Assembly (NCBI GenBank): GCA_013138655.1 | Contig: WTCI01000239.1 | Span: forward strand, 1 to 11,777 | Length of the DNA: 11,777 nucleotides | Origin: Desulfuromonadaceae bacterium | GTDB taxonomy: Bacteria; Desulfobacterota; Desulfuromonadia; Desulfuromonadales; Geopsychrobacteraceae | Reading direction: 5' to 3' | Shown: piece after piece, positions 1 through 6,606 of the stretch | How the letters are laid out: each line of letters opens with the position of its first letter | Numbering within the stretch: the stretch's first letter is position 1 | Notes under the pieces: model-generated | Told to the model about the DNA's origin: nothing | The model's input: only the letters and a program-made list of their open reading frames with translations | The model's database searches: none | Position numbers and translations under genes: made by a program

Positions 1-303
1 CGCGGTATTTTGTCGCTGCGTGGTGAAGTCGTACCGGTGATCGATTTACGCCTGCGCCTGAACCTGGGGGCGGGTGAAGAAACCGGCTTGCAACGTATCA
101 TTGTCTGCGAAGGGGCAGAGCAATCAATCGGTCTTCTGGTCGATCGTATCACCCAGGTTGTCTGGTTCCCACAGGCGGATATAGAACCGGCACCACTGAT
201 ATTACGTGAAAGTGAAAAGGATTTTATTTCCGGGGTGGGACGTTATCAGGGGAGGATGTTAATCCTTTTGAATCCTGATAAAATCTTGCAGCTTGATGTC
301 TGA
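1..303 (+). CDS. cheW: CheW-like chemotaxis adaptor, C-terminal part (5' end outside window)
   Basis: This is the C-terminal 100 residues of a CheW-domain protein, the cytoplasmic SH3-like adaptor that couples chemoreceptors to the histidine kinase CheA. The frame is open from base 1, so the gene begins upstream; an internal TTG at 10 lies within the domain and is not a plausible start. The visible sequence opens with RGILSLRGEVVPVIDLRLRL, the conserved CheW core strand and loop (compare the family pattern of a G-I/V-x-x-L-R-G stretch followed by P-V-I-D-L-R), continues with a GLLVDRITQVV segment and ends with LILLNPDKIL, the usual last strand and helix. It is followed after 71 bp by a response regulator and then by a second, divergent CheW, so the two are likely paralogues in one operon. 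The family call is firm; which receptor or kinase it serves cannot be seen. Confidence 0.93.
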   Translation, partial: RGILSLRGEVVPVIDLRLRLNLGAGEETGLQRIIVCEGAEQSIGLLVDRITQVVWFPQADIEPAPLILRESEKDFISGVGRYQGRMLILLNPDKILQLDV

Positions 304-374
304 TTTTTTGTTTTACAGTCAGGGCAGCAGTTTGGCAGAAGTCGTCTGTCGGTCATTTGCAGAGGGGTAGTCAT

Positions 375-761
375 ATGCAGAAAAAGGTTCTTCAGAAAAA
401 GGTTCTTATTGTTGAGGATGAAGAGAGTTTGTTGAAATTGGAGAGCATTCTTCTGACGACCAAAGGTTATCTGGTTCAAGGGGTGGACAATGGCCTGGAA
501 GCTTTGGAAGCGATTGACAAAGAGGCTCCCGATCTTGTTCTGCTTGATGTCATGTTGCCGAAAATGGACGGATTTGAGGTCTGTTCGAGAATTAAGCAGA
601 ATCCTGCGACGAAACATATACCGGTTATTCTGCTGACCGCCAAGAAAACTCCGGAAGATATTTCCCGTGGCCAGGAGGTCGGAGCCGATCATTACATTAC
701 CAAGCCGTTCAAGTCGGCGACGGTGATAGAAACCATTGAGTTGTTAATCAATAAGGGATAA
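375..761 (+). CDS. Single-domain response regulator (CheY-like receiver)
   Basis: A 128-residue stand-alone receiver domain, expected to be phosphorylated by the cluster's CheA-type kinase. Key residues are present: acidic pair E14-D15, phospho-acceptor D58 in the LLDVMLPKMDG motif, switch T88 and conserved K110 in the TKPF motif. There is no output domain, so it acts by protein contact. I chose ATG 375 because AGAGGGG lies just upstream; an in-frame TTG at 357 would add six residues but has no better ribosome site. The extreme N-terminus is odd: QKKVL occurs twice in a row (residues 2-6 and 7-11), from a perfect 15-bp tandem repeat, so the protein is five residues longer before strand 1 than a usual M-x-K-K-V-L-I-V start. 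It lies between two cheW genes, 9 bp ahead of the second. Whether it drives flagella, pili or another output cannot be decided here. Confidence 0.93.
   Translation: MQKKVLQKKVLIVEDEESLLKLESILLTTKGYLVQGVDNGLEALEAIDKEAPDLVLLDVMLPKMDGFEVCSRIKQNPATKHIPVILLTAKKTPEDISRGQEVGADHYITKPFKSATVIETIELLINKG
378..407 (+). repeat. Perfect 15-bp tandem duplication in the response regulator start
   Basis: The 15-mer CAGAAAAAGGTTCTT at 378-392 is repeated without a gap or mismatch at 393-407. Being a multiple of three, it keeps the frame and duplicates the pentapeptide QKKVL directly after the initiator Met. Removing one copy would give the standard receiver N-terminus, which suggests a recent slippage or duplication event in this lineage. 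Confidence 0.95.
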
Positions 762-770
762 TTTCCACGG

Positions 771-1298
771 ATGAGCCAGGATTCTTTACAGCACACTACA
801 GCGCCGGTTGCACAACCACTCAAAGTTGCGTCTCTGCGGGTCGGCCAACAATATTATGCCCTTGATATTATGTTTATCAAGGAGATCATCCGGCCCTTAC
901 CGATTGTTTCTGTCCCCCAAGCTCCCAACTTCGTTGATGGTGTCATCAGTTTACGTAAAGCCGCTATTCCGGTCATTGATTTAAGGCGTCGTTTCGGCTT
1001 TGATGCGTTGGTTGAAGAGCAGAAAAAGCAGCGGATTGTCATTTGTGCGATCGATGGTCGAATCCTTGGCTTGTTAGTGGATGAAGTTGCGGAAATTATC
1101 AGTCTTTCAGCCGCCGATGTCAGTCCGACACCCTATTATCTGTCCGGTGTGGAAGCGGAATTTTTCCCCGGTATCTGCCGACATGGCGAGCACCTGTTGA
1201 TGCTTCTGGATTTACGCAAATTACTCGCGGTAGAAACCCCTCTTGATATGAGAGAGCGGGACAGCTCGGTCCTGCTGGAAGAAAAATTGCCTGACTGA
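771..1298 (+). CDS. cheW: CheW-like chemotaxis adaptor protein, second copy
   Basis: A complete 175-residue CheW domain protein, a scaffold between chemoreceptor tips and the CheA kinase in the cytoplasm. After about 17 unstructured residues the domain runs from LKVASLRVGQQYYALDI through FIKEIIRPLPIVSVPQAPNF, then GVISLRKAAIPVIDLRRRF (the core motif), GLLVDEVAEII and a final LLMLLDLRKLL. The core loop reads LRKAA where the family and the upstream CheW usually have LRG followed by a hydrophobic pair, a visible divergence at a receptor/kinase-facing surface. A 20-odd residue charged tail follows the domain. AAGGGA lies 12 bp before ATG 771, overlapping the end of the preceding gene, and its TGA shares one base with the ATG of the next gene. 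This points to translational coupling. The family assignment is strong; the division of labour between the two CheW proteins is unknown. Confidence 0.95.
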   Translation: MSQDSLQHTTAPVAQPLKVASLRVGQQYYALDIMFIKEIIRPLPIVSVPQAPNFVDGVISLRKAAIPVIDLRRRFGFDALVEEQKKQRIVICAIDGRILGLLVDEVAEIISLSAADVSPTPYYLSGVEAEFFPGICRHGEHLLMLLDLRKLLAVETPLDMRERDSSVLLEEKLPD

Positions 1299-2110
1299 TG
1301 CTTGTTCAATGCCCCCATTGTCAAGTACTTCTGCGTTTTAACGCCCGGACGACAAACGCCCGGCTTTACTCTTTTCGCTGCCCGGTCTGCCAGATGAAAT
1401 TCAAGGTACGTAGCAAAGCGGCTCCAATGCTGGAAGTGTTGTTGGCGCATCAAGATAAGGATATTTTCCGTCAGGTTGTCGAGCGTGTTGAGCGACTGAA
1501 AGGAGCGGTCACCGTTTGTGCGGACGCCACACAGGTCACGGAGAATCTATCCATTGATCGGCCCTGTGCACTGTTGTTGGATGTTGCTTTTCAAGGAACT
1601 TTTCCCTTTCAGTTAATTGAACAGATAAAGACATCTCCTTTGCGGCAACTTAAAGTCATTTTACTCCCCTCGGTTTACAATAAAACCGCCTATAAAAAAC
1701 GCCCGGATTCTTTGTATGGCGCTGATGCTTATCTGGAATTGCATCATATCGGGGATCGCTTGTTGCCCTTGCTTGGAGAGCTGTTTCCTGCCCTTGCTGA
1801 ACGAGCTTCAGTGATCACTGCGGTTGAGACTGCTGGTGATGAGCGCCGCCTTGGACAACAATCTTTGTTGGAAAAAGCGACTGAACTGGCGCGTGTGCTG
1901 GTTGCCGATATTGTTTTTTATCATCAGGAGCAACTTGAACAGGGGGTGTTGACGGGTCAATGGCAGAATGTTTTGACTGATAAGCTGGTTGAGGGGCGCA
2001 AGGCTTTTTATTCGCGACTGCCTGCGGCGGTGGGGTTACAGGTCGATTTTGTTCAGCAGGCATTCGCTGAGGTTTGCCGAACTTATTCCGTGACAAGGTC
2101 TTGTTATTAA
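1298..2110 (+). CDS. Zinc-ribbon protein with degenerate receiver domain and helical C-terminus
   Basis: A 270-residue protein of at least three parts. Residues 1-36 form an MJ0042-type zinc ribbon with cysteine pairs C5/C8 and C28/C31, which probably bind one zinc. Residues about 45-158 look like a receiver fold: a hydrophobic first strand followed by acidic D53/D55, a possible phospho-acceptor D95 in an ALLLDV strand, VILLPS at the fourth strand, and GADAYLE where an active receiver has Lys-Pro. E147 stands in place of the Lys, so normal phospho-switching is doubtful. Residues about 180-260 are predicted helical by eye, with ARVLVADIVFYHQEQLEQGV as the most distinctive stretch. ATG 1298 overlaps the cheW stop by one base. 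The C-terminus runs into the leader of the HEAT gene. I know of similar zinc-ribbon proteins in deltaproteobacteria but no assigned function. Its place inside the che operon suggests a regulatory or scaffolding role (inference). Confidence 0.8.
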   Translation: MLVQCPHCQVLLRFNARTTNARLYSFRCPVCQMKFKVRSKAAPMLEVLLAHQDKDIFRQVVERVERLKGAVTVCADATQVTENLSIDRPCALLLDVAFQGTFPFQLIEQIKTSPLRQLKVILLPSVYNKTAYKKRPDSLYGADAYLELHHIGDRLLPLLGELFPALAERASVITAVETAGDERRLGQQSLLEKATELARVLVADIVFYHQEQLEQGVLTGQWQNVLTDKLVEGRKAFYSRLPAAVGLQVDFVQQAFAEVCRTYSVTRSCY

Positions 2111-2124
2111 CCTTTGGGGATTCT

Positions 2125-4104
2125 GTGGAAAGACAACTGATCGAAAAATTATTACAGGATGAACAGGTTGAAAAACGTCTGCAAGCGGTGCGAGAGCTGG
2201 CCGGTTTAAAGGTTTTTCCCTGGGAGCTTTTCCTCCGTGGTCTGGCTGATGAGGACTGGCGGGTGCGTAAGGAGTCGGTCACTATCTACCTCCAATTACC
2301 CGATGCGGCTTCTCGGGCAAGGCTTATTCTGGAACAATTGGCCCATCCGGAAAATGCCGGATTACGCAATGCGGCAATCGAACTTCTGATTGGATTGGGG
2401 AGTCAGATTGTTCCTGTTCTGCTGGAAGCATTGTCTGCCAGCACTTCAGAAATTCGTAAATTTATTGTGGATATACTTGGGGAAGTCGATTCTTGCGATG
2501 CTGTTCCGCAACTCTTGCCGTTATTGCATGATCCTGATCAGAACGTCTGCTATGCCGCTGTTGAAACCTTTGGCAAGTTAAAGGCTGTCGCTGCCGTACC
2601 CGCTTTGCTCGATTGCCTGGATGAGTCTGATACCGGGCTGAGATTCGCAATCTTTGAGACTTTGGCGGCGATCGCAGAAAACGTTCCCGTCGAGCGGATT
2701 CTGCCCTACGCTGAGGACAATTTGTTGCGTAAACCTGTCTACCTTTGTCTCGGGCAGCTTGGCAACCCGGCAGCAATTCCGATCCTGATGAATGGCTTGG
2801 CCGATCCGCTACGTAAAACCCGTGAAGTGGCTCTCCTCTCTATGGGGCGCTTGGTCCAGTCGTTGCCGCTGGATCGTCTGCCGGAACCTGAAGTGGATTC
2901 CACTGCAACCGTTGAGCAACTGGTTAAATATCTCGAATCTGAAGATCTGAAACTCAGGCGGGCCGCATGCTACAGCCTGAGTCTTTTCGCTGAGCCTGGT
3001 ATCGTCAAGCAGCTCTTGCCGTTGTTGGCTGAAGAAGATTTACGCTCTGATGTTGTCAATGCTGCGAAGCGTGTCCCGCAAAAAGCTCTCTGTTGTCTGG
3101 CGAAAAGTGTCGATCTGCAGGATAAAGAGACTCTTTACCTGATTTTCTTGCTCGGTGAGTTAGGTTGTGTTGAGGTTGCCGATCTGGCGATCTCCGGTTT
3201 GCAGTCGGAAGACCCGCAGGTTCGTTTTGCTTCAGCACAGGCTTTAGGGAAAATAGCCGCTGTTAAGGCGGTCAGACCGCTCGGGGACGCTTTGGCGGAT
3301 CCGATTCCGGAGATTCGCGAGGTCGTGACGGAGTCCCTGCGTCAAATCGGCCGCAGAGATGGTGACGCCATGCTGAAAACGATTCTTCCGTACCTTGACT
3401 CCCCAGATGCCGCCTTACGTGTTCTGGCGGTCAAGTCCTTGGGGGCTCTGTCCTCCAATTCTTCGGTAGAAGGGTATTTATTGCAGGCGTGCAAGGATGC
3501 CGTCCCTGAAGTCCGTTGCGAGGTTTTACGCAGCTTAAGTGGTCATCAGTCCCAGCGTCTATTGTCTGGACTGTCATTAGCATTGACTGATGAGGTTGCC
3601 GATGTTCGGCGCCTGGCGACTTCCGCTCTGGCCGCTTTCCCCCTGCAAAAATCTTCACCGATTCTTGAACATGCTCTGATTGATTCCGATCCCTGGGTGC
3701 GGATGGCCGCAATTCGAGCCTTGACCCCTGGGGATGCTGAGATAATTCACAGATTTATCGAACACGCCTTGAACGATTCTGTCGGTTTGGTTGTCATTGC
3801 CGCCCTTGAGACCGCTCACCGTTTGCTTCCTGCAGAAGCTTCAGGCTATCTGCATCATATGCTGACACATGAGGACCATGAAGTTGTTGCGACTGCCGTT
3901 CGACTCCTGCTGCAGGCCGCAGAGGAAGAGCAGCTGATTGCTCATGAGCGTGTTCAAGTTCGTAAAACCGTGGTGATTGAACTGCAACAATACCCGTCTG
4001 AACGCTGGCAGCATTTGTTCCAATATCGACTCGTCGAAGAAGCTGAAAATTCAATCCGACAACTTCTGCAAGAGGCCTTGAAAAAAAGAGCTTTGGGGGC
4101 CTGA
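2125..4104 (+). CDS. HEAT-repeat scaffold protein in chemosensory operon
   Basis: A 659-residue protein built almost wholly of HEAT/PBS-lyase-type helical repeats, likely a curved alpha-solenoid that binds partner proteins. About fifteen repeat units can be picked out by the recurring acidic-x-x-x-hydrophobic-R-x-x-A pattern, for example DEDWRVRKESV, SEDPQVRFASAQALGKI, DPIPEIREVV, SPDAALRVLAVKSLGAL, DEVADVRRLATSALAAF and DSDPWVRMAAIRAL, spaced about 30-40 residues. No catalytic motif, signal peptide or membrane segment is visible. I prefer GTG 2125 because GGGGA sits 4 bp before it and the upstream gene ends at 2110; the frame is open further, to a TTG at 2074 that would overlap the previous gene by 37 bp. 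It ends 6 bp before cheR, so it is surely cotranscribed with cheR and cheB. HEAT proteins beside che genes are known in several deltaproteobacteria; a role in holding CheR/CheB, receptor or receiver partners is inference only. Confidence 0.85.
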   Translation: MERQLIEKLLQDEQVEKRLQAVRELAGLKVFPWELFLRGLADEDWRVRKESVTIYLQLPDAASRARLILEQLAHPENAGLRNAAIELLIGLGSQIVPVLLEALSASTSEIRKFIVDILGEVDSCDAVPQLLPLLHDPDQNVCYAAVETFGKLKAVAAVPALLDCLDESDTGLRFAIFETLAAIAENVPVERILPYAEDNLLRKPVYLCLGQLGNPAAIPILMNGLADPLRKTREVALLSMGRLVQSLPLDRLPEPEVDSTATVEQLVKYLESEDLKLRRAACYSLSLFAEPGIVKQLLPLLAEEDLRSDVVNAAKRVPQKALCCLAKSVDLQDKETLYLIFLLGELGCVEVADLAISGLQSEDPQVRFASAQALGKIAAVKAVRPLGDALADPIPEIREVVTESLRQIGRRDGDAMLKTILPYLDSPDAALRVLAVKSLGALSSNSSVEGYLLQACKDAVPEVRCEVLRSLSGHQSQRLLSGLSLALTDEVADVRRLATSALAAFPLQKSSPILEHALIDSDPWVRMAAIRALTPGDAEIIHRFIEHALNDSVGLVVIAALETAHRLLPAEASGYLHHMLTHEDHEVVATAVRLLLQAAEEEQLIAHERVQVRKTVVIELQQYPSERWQHLFQYRLVEEAENSIRQLLQEALKKRALGA

Positions 4105-4110
4105 CTGCGC

Positions 4111-4983
4111 ATGTTCGTGTTTAAGCCTGACATAAGAATGTCTGACGAAGAGTTTCGTCAAATACGTGATTATATATATAATCATTGTGGGCTTTATTTT
4201 GATATTGACGCCAAATATATGCTCGAAAAACGCTTGAACAGGCGGGTTTCTCAACTGCAACTGAACAGTTTTAAGGATTACTTTTATCAGCTTCGCTACA
4301 GTCGGGATTGTGATGAAGAACTGTCGTTGGTGATCGATCTGTTGACGACGAATGAAACATATTTTTTCCGGGAAGATTTTCAACTGAAAGCCTTTACTGA
4401 CGAAATTCTTCCGGAAATTATCAAGAATAAGCGTGGCACAGGAGACCGGAGTCTGAGGATCTGGAGTGCCGGGTGTTCTTCAGGGGAGGAGCCGTATACC
4501 ATCGCCATGTTGATGCTGCAGAACCCGGAGCTGAGACGTTGGGATGTCGAAATTATCGGGACCGATATCAGCAAACAGGTTTTAACCAAAGCTCGTGAAG
4601 GGGTCTACGGAAAGAACTCGTTTCGCAGTACCGAAGATTATTATGTCCAGCGCTATTTTACTGAAGAAGAAGGTCGTCTGCGCATTTCTGATCATGTGAA
4701 ACGCTTGGTCACGATCAGCCATCTTAACCTGCTGGATGTCAGTCGAGTTTCCTTGCTCGGCAGGATGGATGCGATTTTTTGTCGAAATGTCATCATCTAT
4801 TTTAATCTGGAAGCGAAGAAAAAAGTTATTTCCAGGCTTTATCAGCAGTTGTCCAAAGGGGGTTTTTTGCTGCTCGGTCACTCAGAATCATTGATGAATA
4901 TCAGTACCGATTTTGCTCTGCGGCATTTTACCCATGATATGGTCTACCAGCGGCCGGATCCGGCACGCGGAGTTGTCTTATGA
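4111..4983 (+). CDS. cheR: CheR chemoreceptor glutamate methyltransferase
   Basis: CheR transfers methyl groups from S-adenosylmethionine to glutamates of chemoreceptors during adaptation. The 290-residue protein has the N-terminal helical CheR domain (about 10-80), the TTNETYFFRE motif (79-88), the SAM-binding segment SAGCSSGEEPYT (119-130), acidic GTD (150-152) after the second strand, FCRNVIIYFN (223-232) and GGFLLLGHSES near the end. All are hallmarks of an active enzyme. No TPR extension follows. ATG 4111 follows a GGGGG run at 4095-4099 with 11-bp spacing; ATG 4138 would give a start MSDEEFRQIR that matches many family members but has a weak ribosome site, so the true start is uncertain by nine residues. 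The stop overlaps the cheB start in ATGA. An 18-bp perfect AT-rich palindrome lies inside the gene at 4167-4184. Receptor targets are not in the window. Confidence 0.97.
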   Translation: MFVFKPDIRMSDEEFRQIRDYIYNHCGLYFDIDAKYMLEKRLNRRVSQLQLNSFKDYFYQLRYSRDCDEELSLVIDLLTTNETYFFREDFQLKAFTDEILPEIIKNKRGTGDRSLRIWSAGCSSGEEPYTIAMLMLQNPELRRWDVEIIGTDISKQVLTKAREGVYGKNSFRSTEDYYVQRYFTEEEGRLRISDHVKRLVTISHLNLLDVSRVSLLGRMDAIFCRNVIIYFNLEAKKKVISRLYQQLSKGGFLLLGHSESLMNISTDFALRHFTHDMVYQRPDPARGVVL

Positions 4984-6047
4984 GTCGTTTTGTACGCGTT
5001 CTGGTCGTCGATGATTCAGCTTTCAGCCGTGTTTCAATCGGTAAAATGCTTGAAACCGACGCGCGGATCCGGGTGGTCGGTTATGCGATTAACGGTGAAG
5101 AAGGGTTGAAAAAACTTCTGGAACTGAAGCCCGATGTCGTGACATTGGATCTTGAGATGCCGCGCATGGGCGGCTTTGGGCTGCTGCGGTTGATTATGCA
5201 GAACTGCCCGGTTCCAGTCATTGTTGTTTCTTCACAGAGTGAAAGACCGGATGTTTTTAAGGCCCTCGAACTGGGTGCTGTTGATTTTATCGCTAAACCG
5301 GCCCGTGCAAAAAGCTCAGACCTGTATGCTATCCAGCAGGATCTGATTAGCAAGGTTTATTTGGCGGCACAGTTAAGTGTTAAAAAAATTCGGCGGCGCT
5401 TTGGTGCTGAAGGCGGCTTGGCGGGAAAACAGATTCTGCCGTTACAACCGGCAAATTACCAAGCGGCGGCATTGCTTATCGGGGCTTCAACGGGGGGGCC
5501 TCCGGCATTGCACCAGCTGTTTTCTTCTCTTAAAGAAAAATTGCCGGTACCGATTGCTGTCGCGCAACACATGCCCCCCGGGTTTACGAAATCCTTTGCC
5601 CAGAGATTGAATGAATATTCTGTCCTTGATGTCAAGGAAGCTGAGGATGGTGACCGGATGCTTCCCGGACAGGTCCTTATTTGCCCCGGCAACAAGAATA
5701 TGGAACTCCAGCCTTTTGCCGAGGCCGTGCGGGTCCGTCTTGTTGACCCACCGACTGAACAGATATACACGCCATCAGTTGATGTTTTGTTCCACACCGG
5801 GGCCTGTGCCTATGGCCTTGACGTTCTTGGGGTCGTGTTGACCGGCATGGGGAATGATGGAGCTGCCGGAGTGCTGGAGATCTCCCGGCATGGCGGTCGG
5901 ATTTTAGCAGAAGCAGAAGAATCTTGCGTTGTTTACGGTATGCCGAAAGAAGCTGCTCAAACCGGTTTAGTGGAAAAAATAATTCCGCTGGGCGGCATGT
6001 TGCGAGAGATCGAAAATCGTTGTTGCGCTGTTCATAATCACAGCTAA
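4980..6047 (+). CDS. cheB: CheB chemoreceptor methylesterase/glutamine deamidase response regulator
   Basis: CheB removes methyl groups from (and deamidates) chemoreceptors and is activated by phosphorylation from CheA, opposing CheR. The 355-residue protein has an N-terminal receiver (about 4-108) with acidic D11-D12, phospho-acceptor D57 in TLDLEMPRMGG, switch S84 or S85 and K107. A linker of about 50 residues follows, then the methylesterase domain (about 163-345). The catalytic triad is complete: S170 in GASTGGP, H197 in AQHMPPG and D293 in GMGNDGA. Length is typical of the family. ATG 4980 overlaps the cheR stop by four bases (ATGA) with CGGAG seven bases upstream inside cheR, the classic coupled cheR-cheB arrangement. 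No cheD is visible next to it. The assignment is essentially certain. Confidence 0.98.
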   Translation: MSRFVRVLVVDDSAFSRVSIGKMLETDARIRVVGYAINGEEGLKKLLELKPDVVTLDLEMPRMGGFGLLRLIMQNCPVPVIVVSSQSERPDVFKALELGAVDFIAKPARAKSSDLYAIQQDLISKVYLAAQLSVKKIRRRFGAEGGLAGKQILPLQPANYQAAALLIGASTGGPPALHQLFSSLKEKLPVPIAVAQHMPPGFTKSFAQRLNEYSVLDVKEAEDGDRMLPGQVLICPGNKNMELQPFAEAVRVRLVDPPTEQIYTPSVDVLFHTGACAYGLDVLGVVLTGMGNDGAAGVLEISRHGGRILAEAEESCVVYGMPKEAAQTGLVEKIIPLGGMLREIENRCCAVHNHS

Positions 6048-6065
6048 TACTGGCAATCACTTGTC

Positions 6066-6095
6066 CGTGCTGTTAGAGTAACGCAGTGTTTTTTT
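6066..6095 (+). terminator. Possible weak intrinsic terminator after cheB
   Basis: A short imperfect hairpin (centre at the GAG loop 6076-6078, arms GTTA/TAAC at 6072-6075 and 6079-6082 plus weaker flanking pairs) is followed by a run of seven T at 6089-6095. The stem is short and AT-rich, so termination may be partial or absent. It is the only terminator-like structure between cheB and the next receiver gene. Confidence 0.3.
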
Positions 6096-6123
6096 AGGAT
6101 TTTGGCGGATAGAGGGATTTTAG

Positions 6124-6504
6124 ATGGAGACGGCTCGGGTACTCGTGGTTGATGATTCGCCGACCATGCGGCAATTAATCGTTTTCGCTTTGCGGCGCAT
6201 CCCCGGTTTGCAGATTGACGAGGCGGGTGACGGAGTTGCTGCGTTGAAGAAGCTTGCTTCTGAGTCGTATAGTCTGCTGCTGACCGATATCAATATGCCG
6301 ATCATGGATGGTTTGAAGTTGGTTAGCCTGATCCGTAATGACAGTCAGTATAATACTGTACCGATTGTTGTAATTACCACGGAAGGAGCCGCACAGGATC
6401 GGGATAAGGCTCTTGCCCTTGGCGCGAACGAATATCTTGCCAAGCCGATACAGGCCTCCCGGGTTATCGAAATCGTTCGTCGGCTGCTTGCCGTTGAGCA
6501 ATAA
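6124..6504 (+). CDS. cheY: CheY-like single-domain response regulator
   Basis: A 126-residue receiver with no output domain. It keeps the full active site: D10-D11, phospho-acceptor D55 in LLTDINMPIMDG, switch T85/T86 in the VVITTEG strand and K107 in LAKP. The VVDDSPTMR start and the NMP-x-MDG and TTE motifs place it closer to CheY-type chemotaxis regulators than the receiver at 375-761. AGAGGGA lies about six bases before ATG 6124. It is 76 bp after cheB on the same strand and probably the last gene of the chemosensory unit, unless the T-run hairpin in the gap separates it. The likely role is to receive phosphate from the cluster kinase and carry it to a motor, pilus or other target, or act as a phosphate sink; the sequence does not tell which. 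The symbol is given by family similarity. Confidence 0.93.
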   Translation: METARVLVVDDSPTMRQLIVFALRRIPGLQIDEAGDGVAALKKLASESYSLLLTDINMPIMDGLKLVSLIRNDSQYNTVPIVVITTEGAAQDRDKALALGANEYLAKPIQASRVIEIVRRLLAVEQ

Positions 6505-6527
6505 GGGGAGAGCGGGCGGTTACGGGC

Positions 6528-6556
6528 TTGACAGCGTGCTGTGAACATGCAATAAG
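6528..6556 (+). promoter_or_regulatory. Sigma-70-type promoter for infA
   Basis: A perfect -35 TTGACA at 6528-6533 is followed after exactly 17 bp by AATAAG at 6551-6556 (four of six to TATAAT), preceded by TG at 6548-6549 as an extended -10 element. Transcription would start near 6563, giving a leader of about 44 nt before the infA TTG. It lies 23 bp after the cheY stop, so infA can be expressed independently of the che genes. Confidence 0.65.
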
Positions 6557-6574
6557 ACGCCAATCCGTCTTGTT
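6551..6574. other. Inverted repeat overlapping the infA promoter -10 and start site
   Basis: AAGACG (6554-6559) and CGTCTT (6566-6571) form a perfect dyad around a 6-nt centre; flanking bases extend it to nine pairs with one G-T. It covers the predicted -10 and transcription start of infA. It could be an operator or a weak terminator for transcription arriving from cheY, since TGTTTTGG follows; the T-run is too poor to be sure. Confidence 0.4.
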
Positions 6575-6606
6575 TTGGATAAGCTCAGTTTTTTCAGGAG
6601 GAACCG

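Noticed and set aside
304..374. Sigma-54 promoter (GG-N10-GC) before the first response regulator
   Set aside because: The TGGCA-like match near 333 lacks the GC at the required distance; nothing else promoter-like is seen in this gap.
246..692. 148-codon minus-strand open frame opposite the first response regulator
   Set aside because: It spans the end of cheW and most of the receiver gene in antisense, with no motif or ribosome site; a shadow.
1298..4104. A single gene broken by a frameshift near 2074-2110
   Set aside because: The two parts have distinct folds and sizes, and a ribosome site with GTG start follows the first stop, so two genes are more likely.
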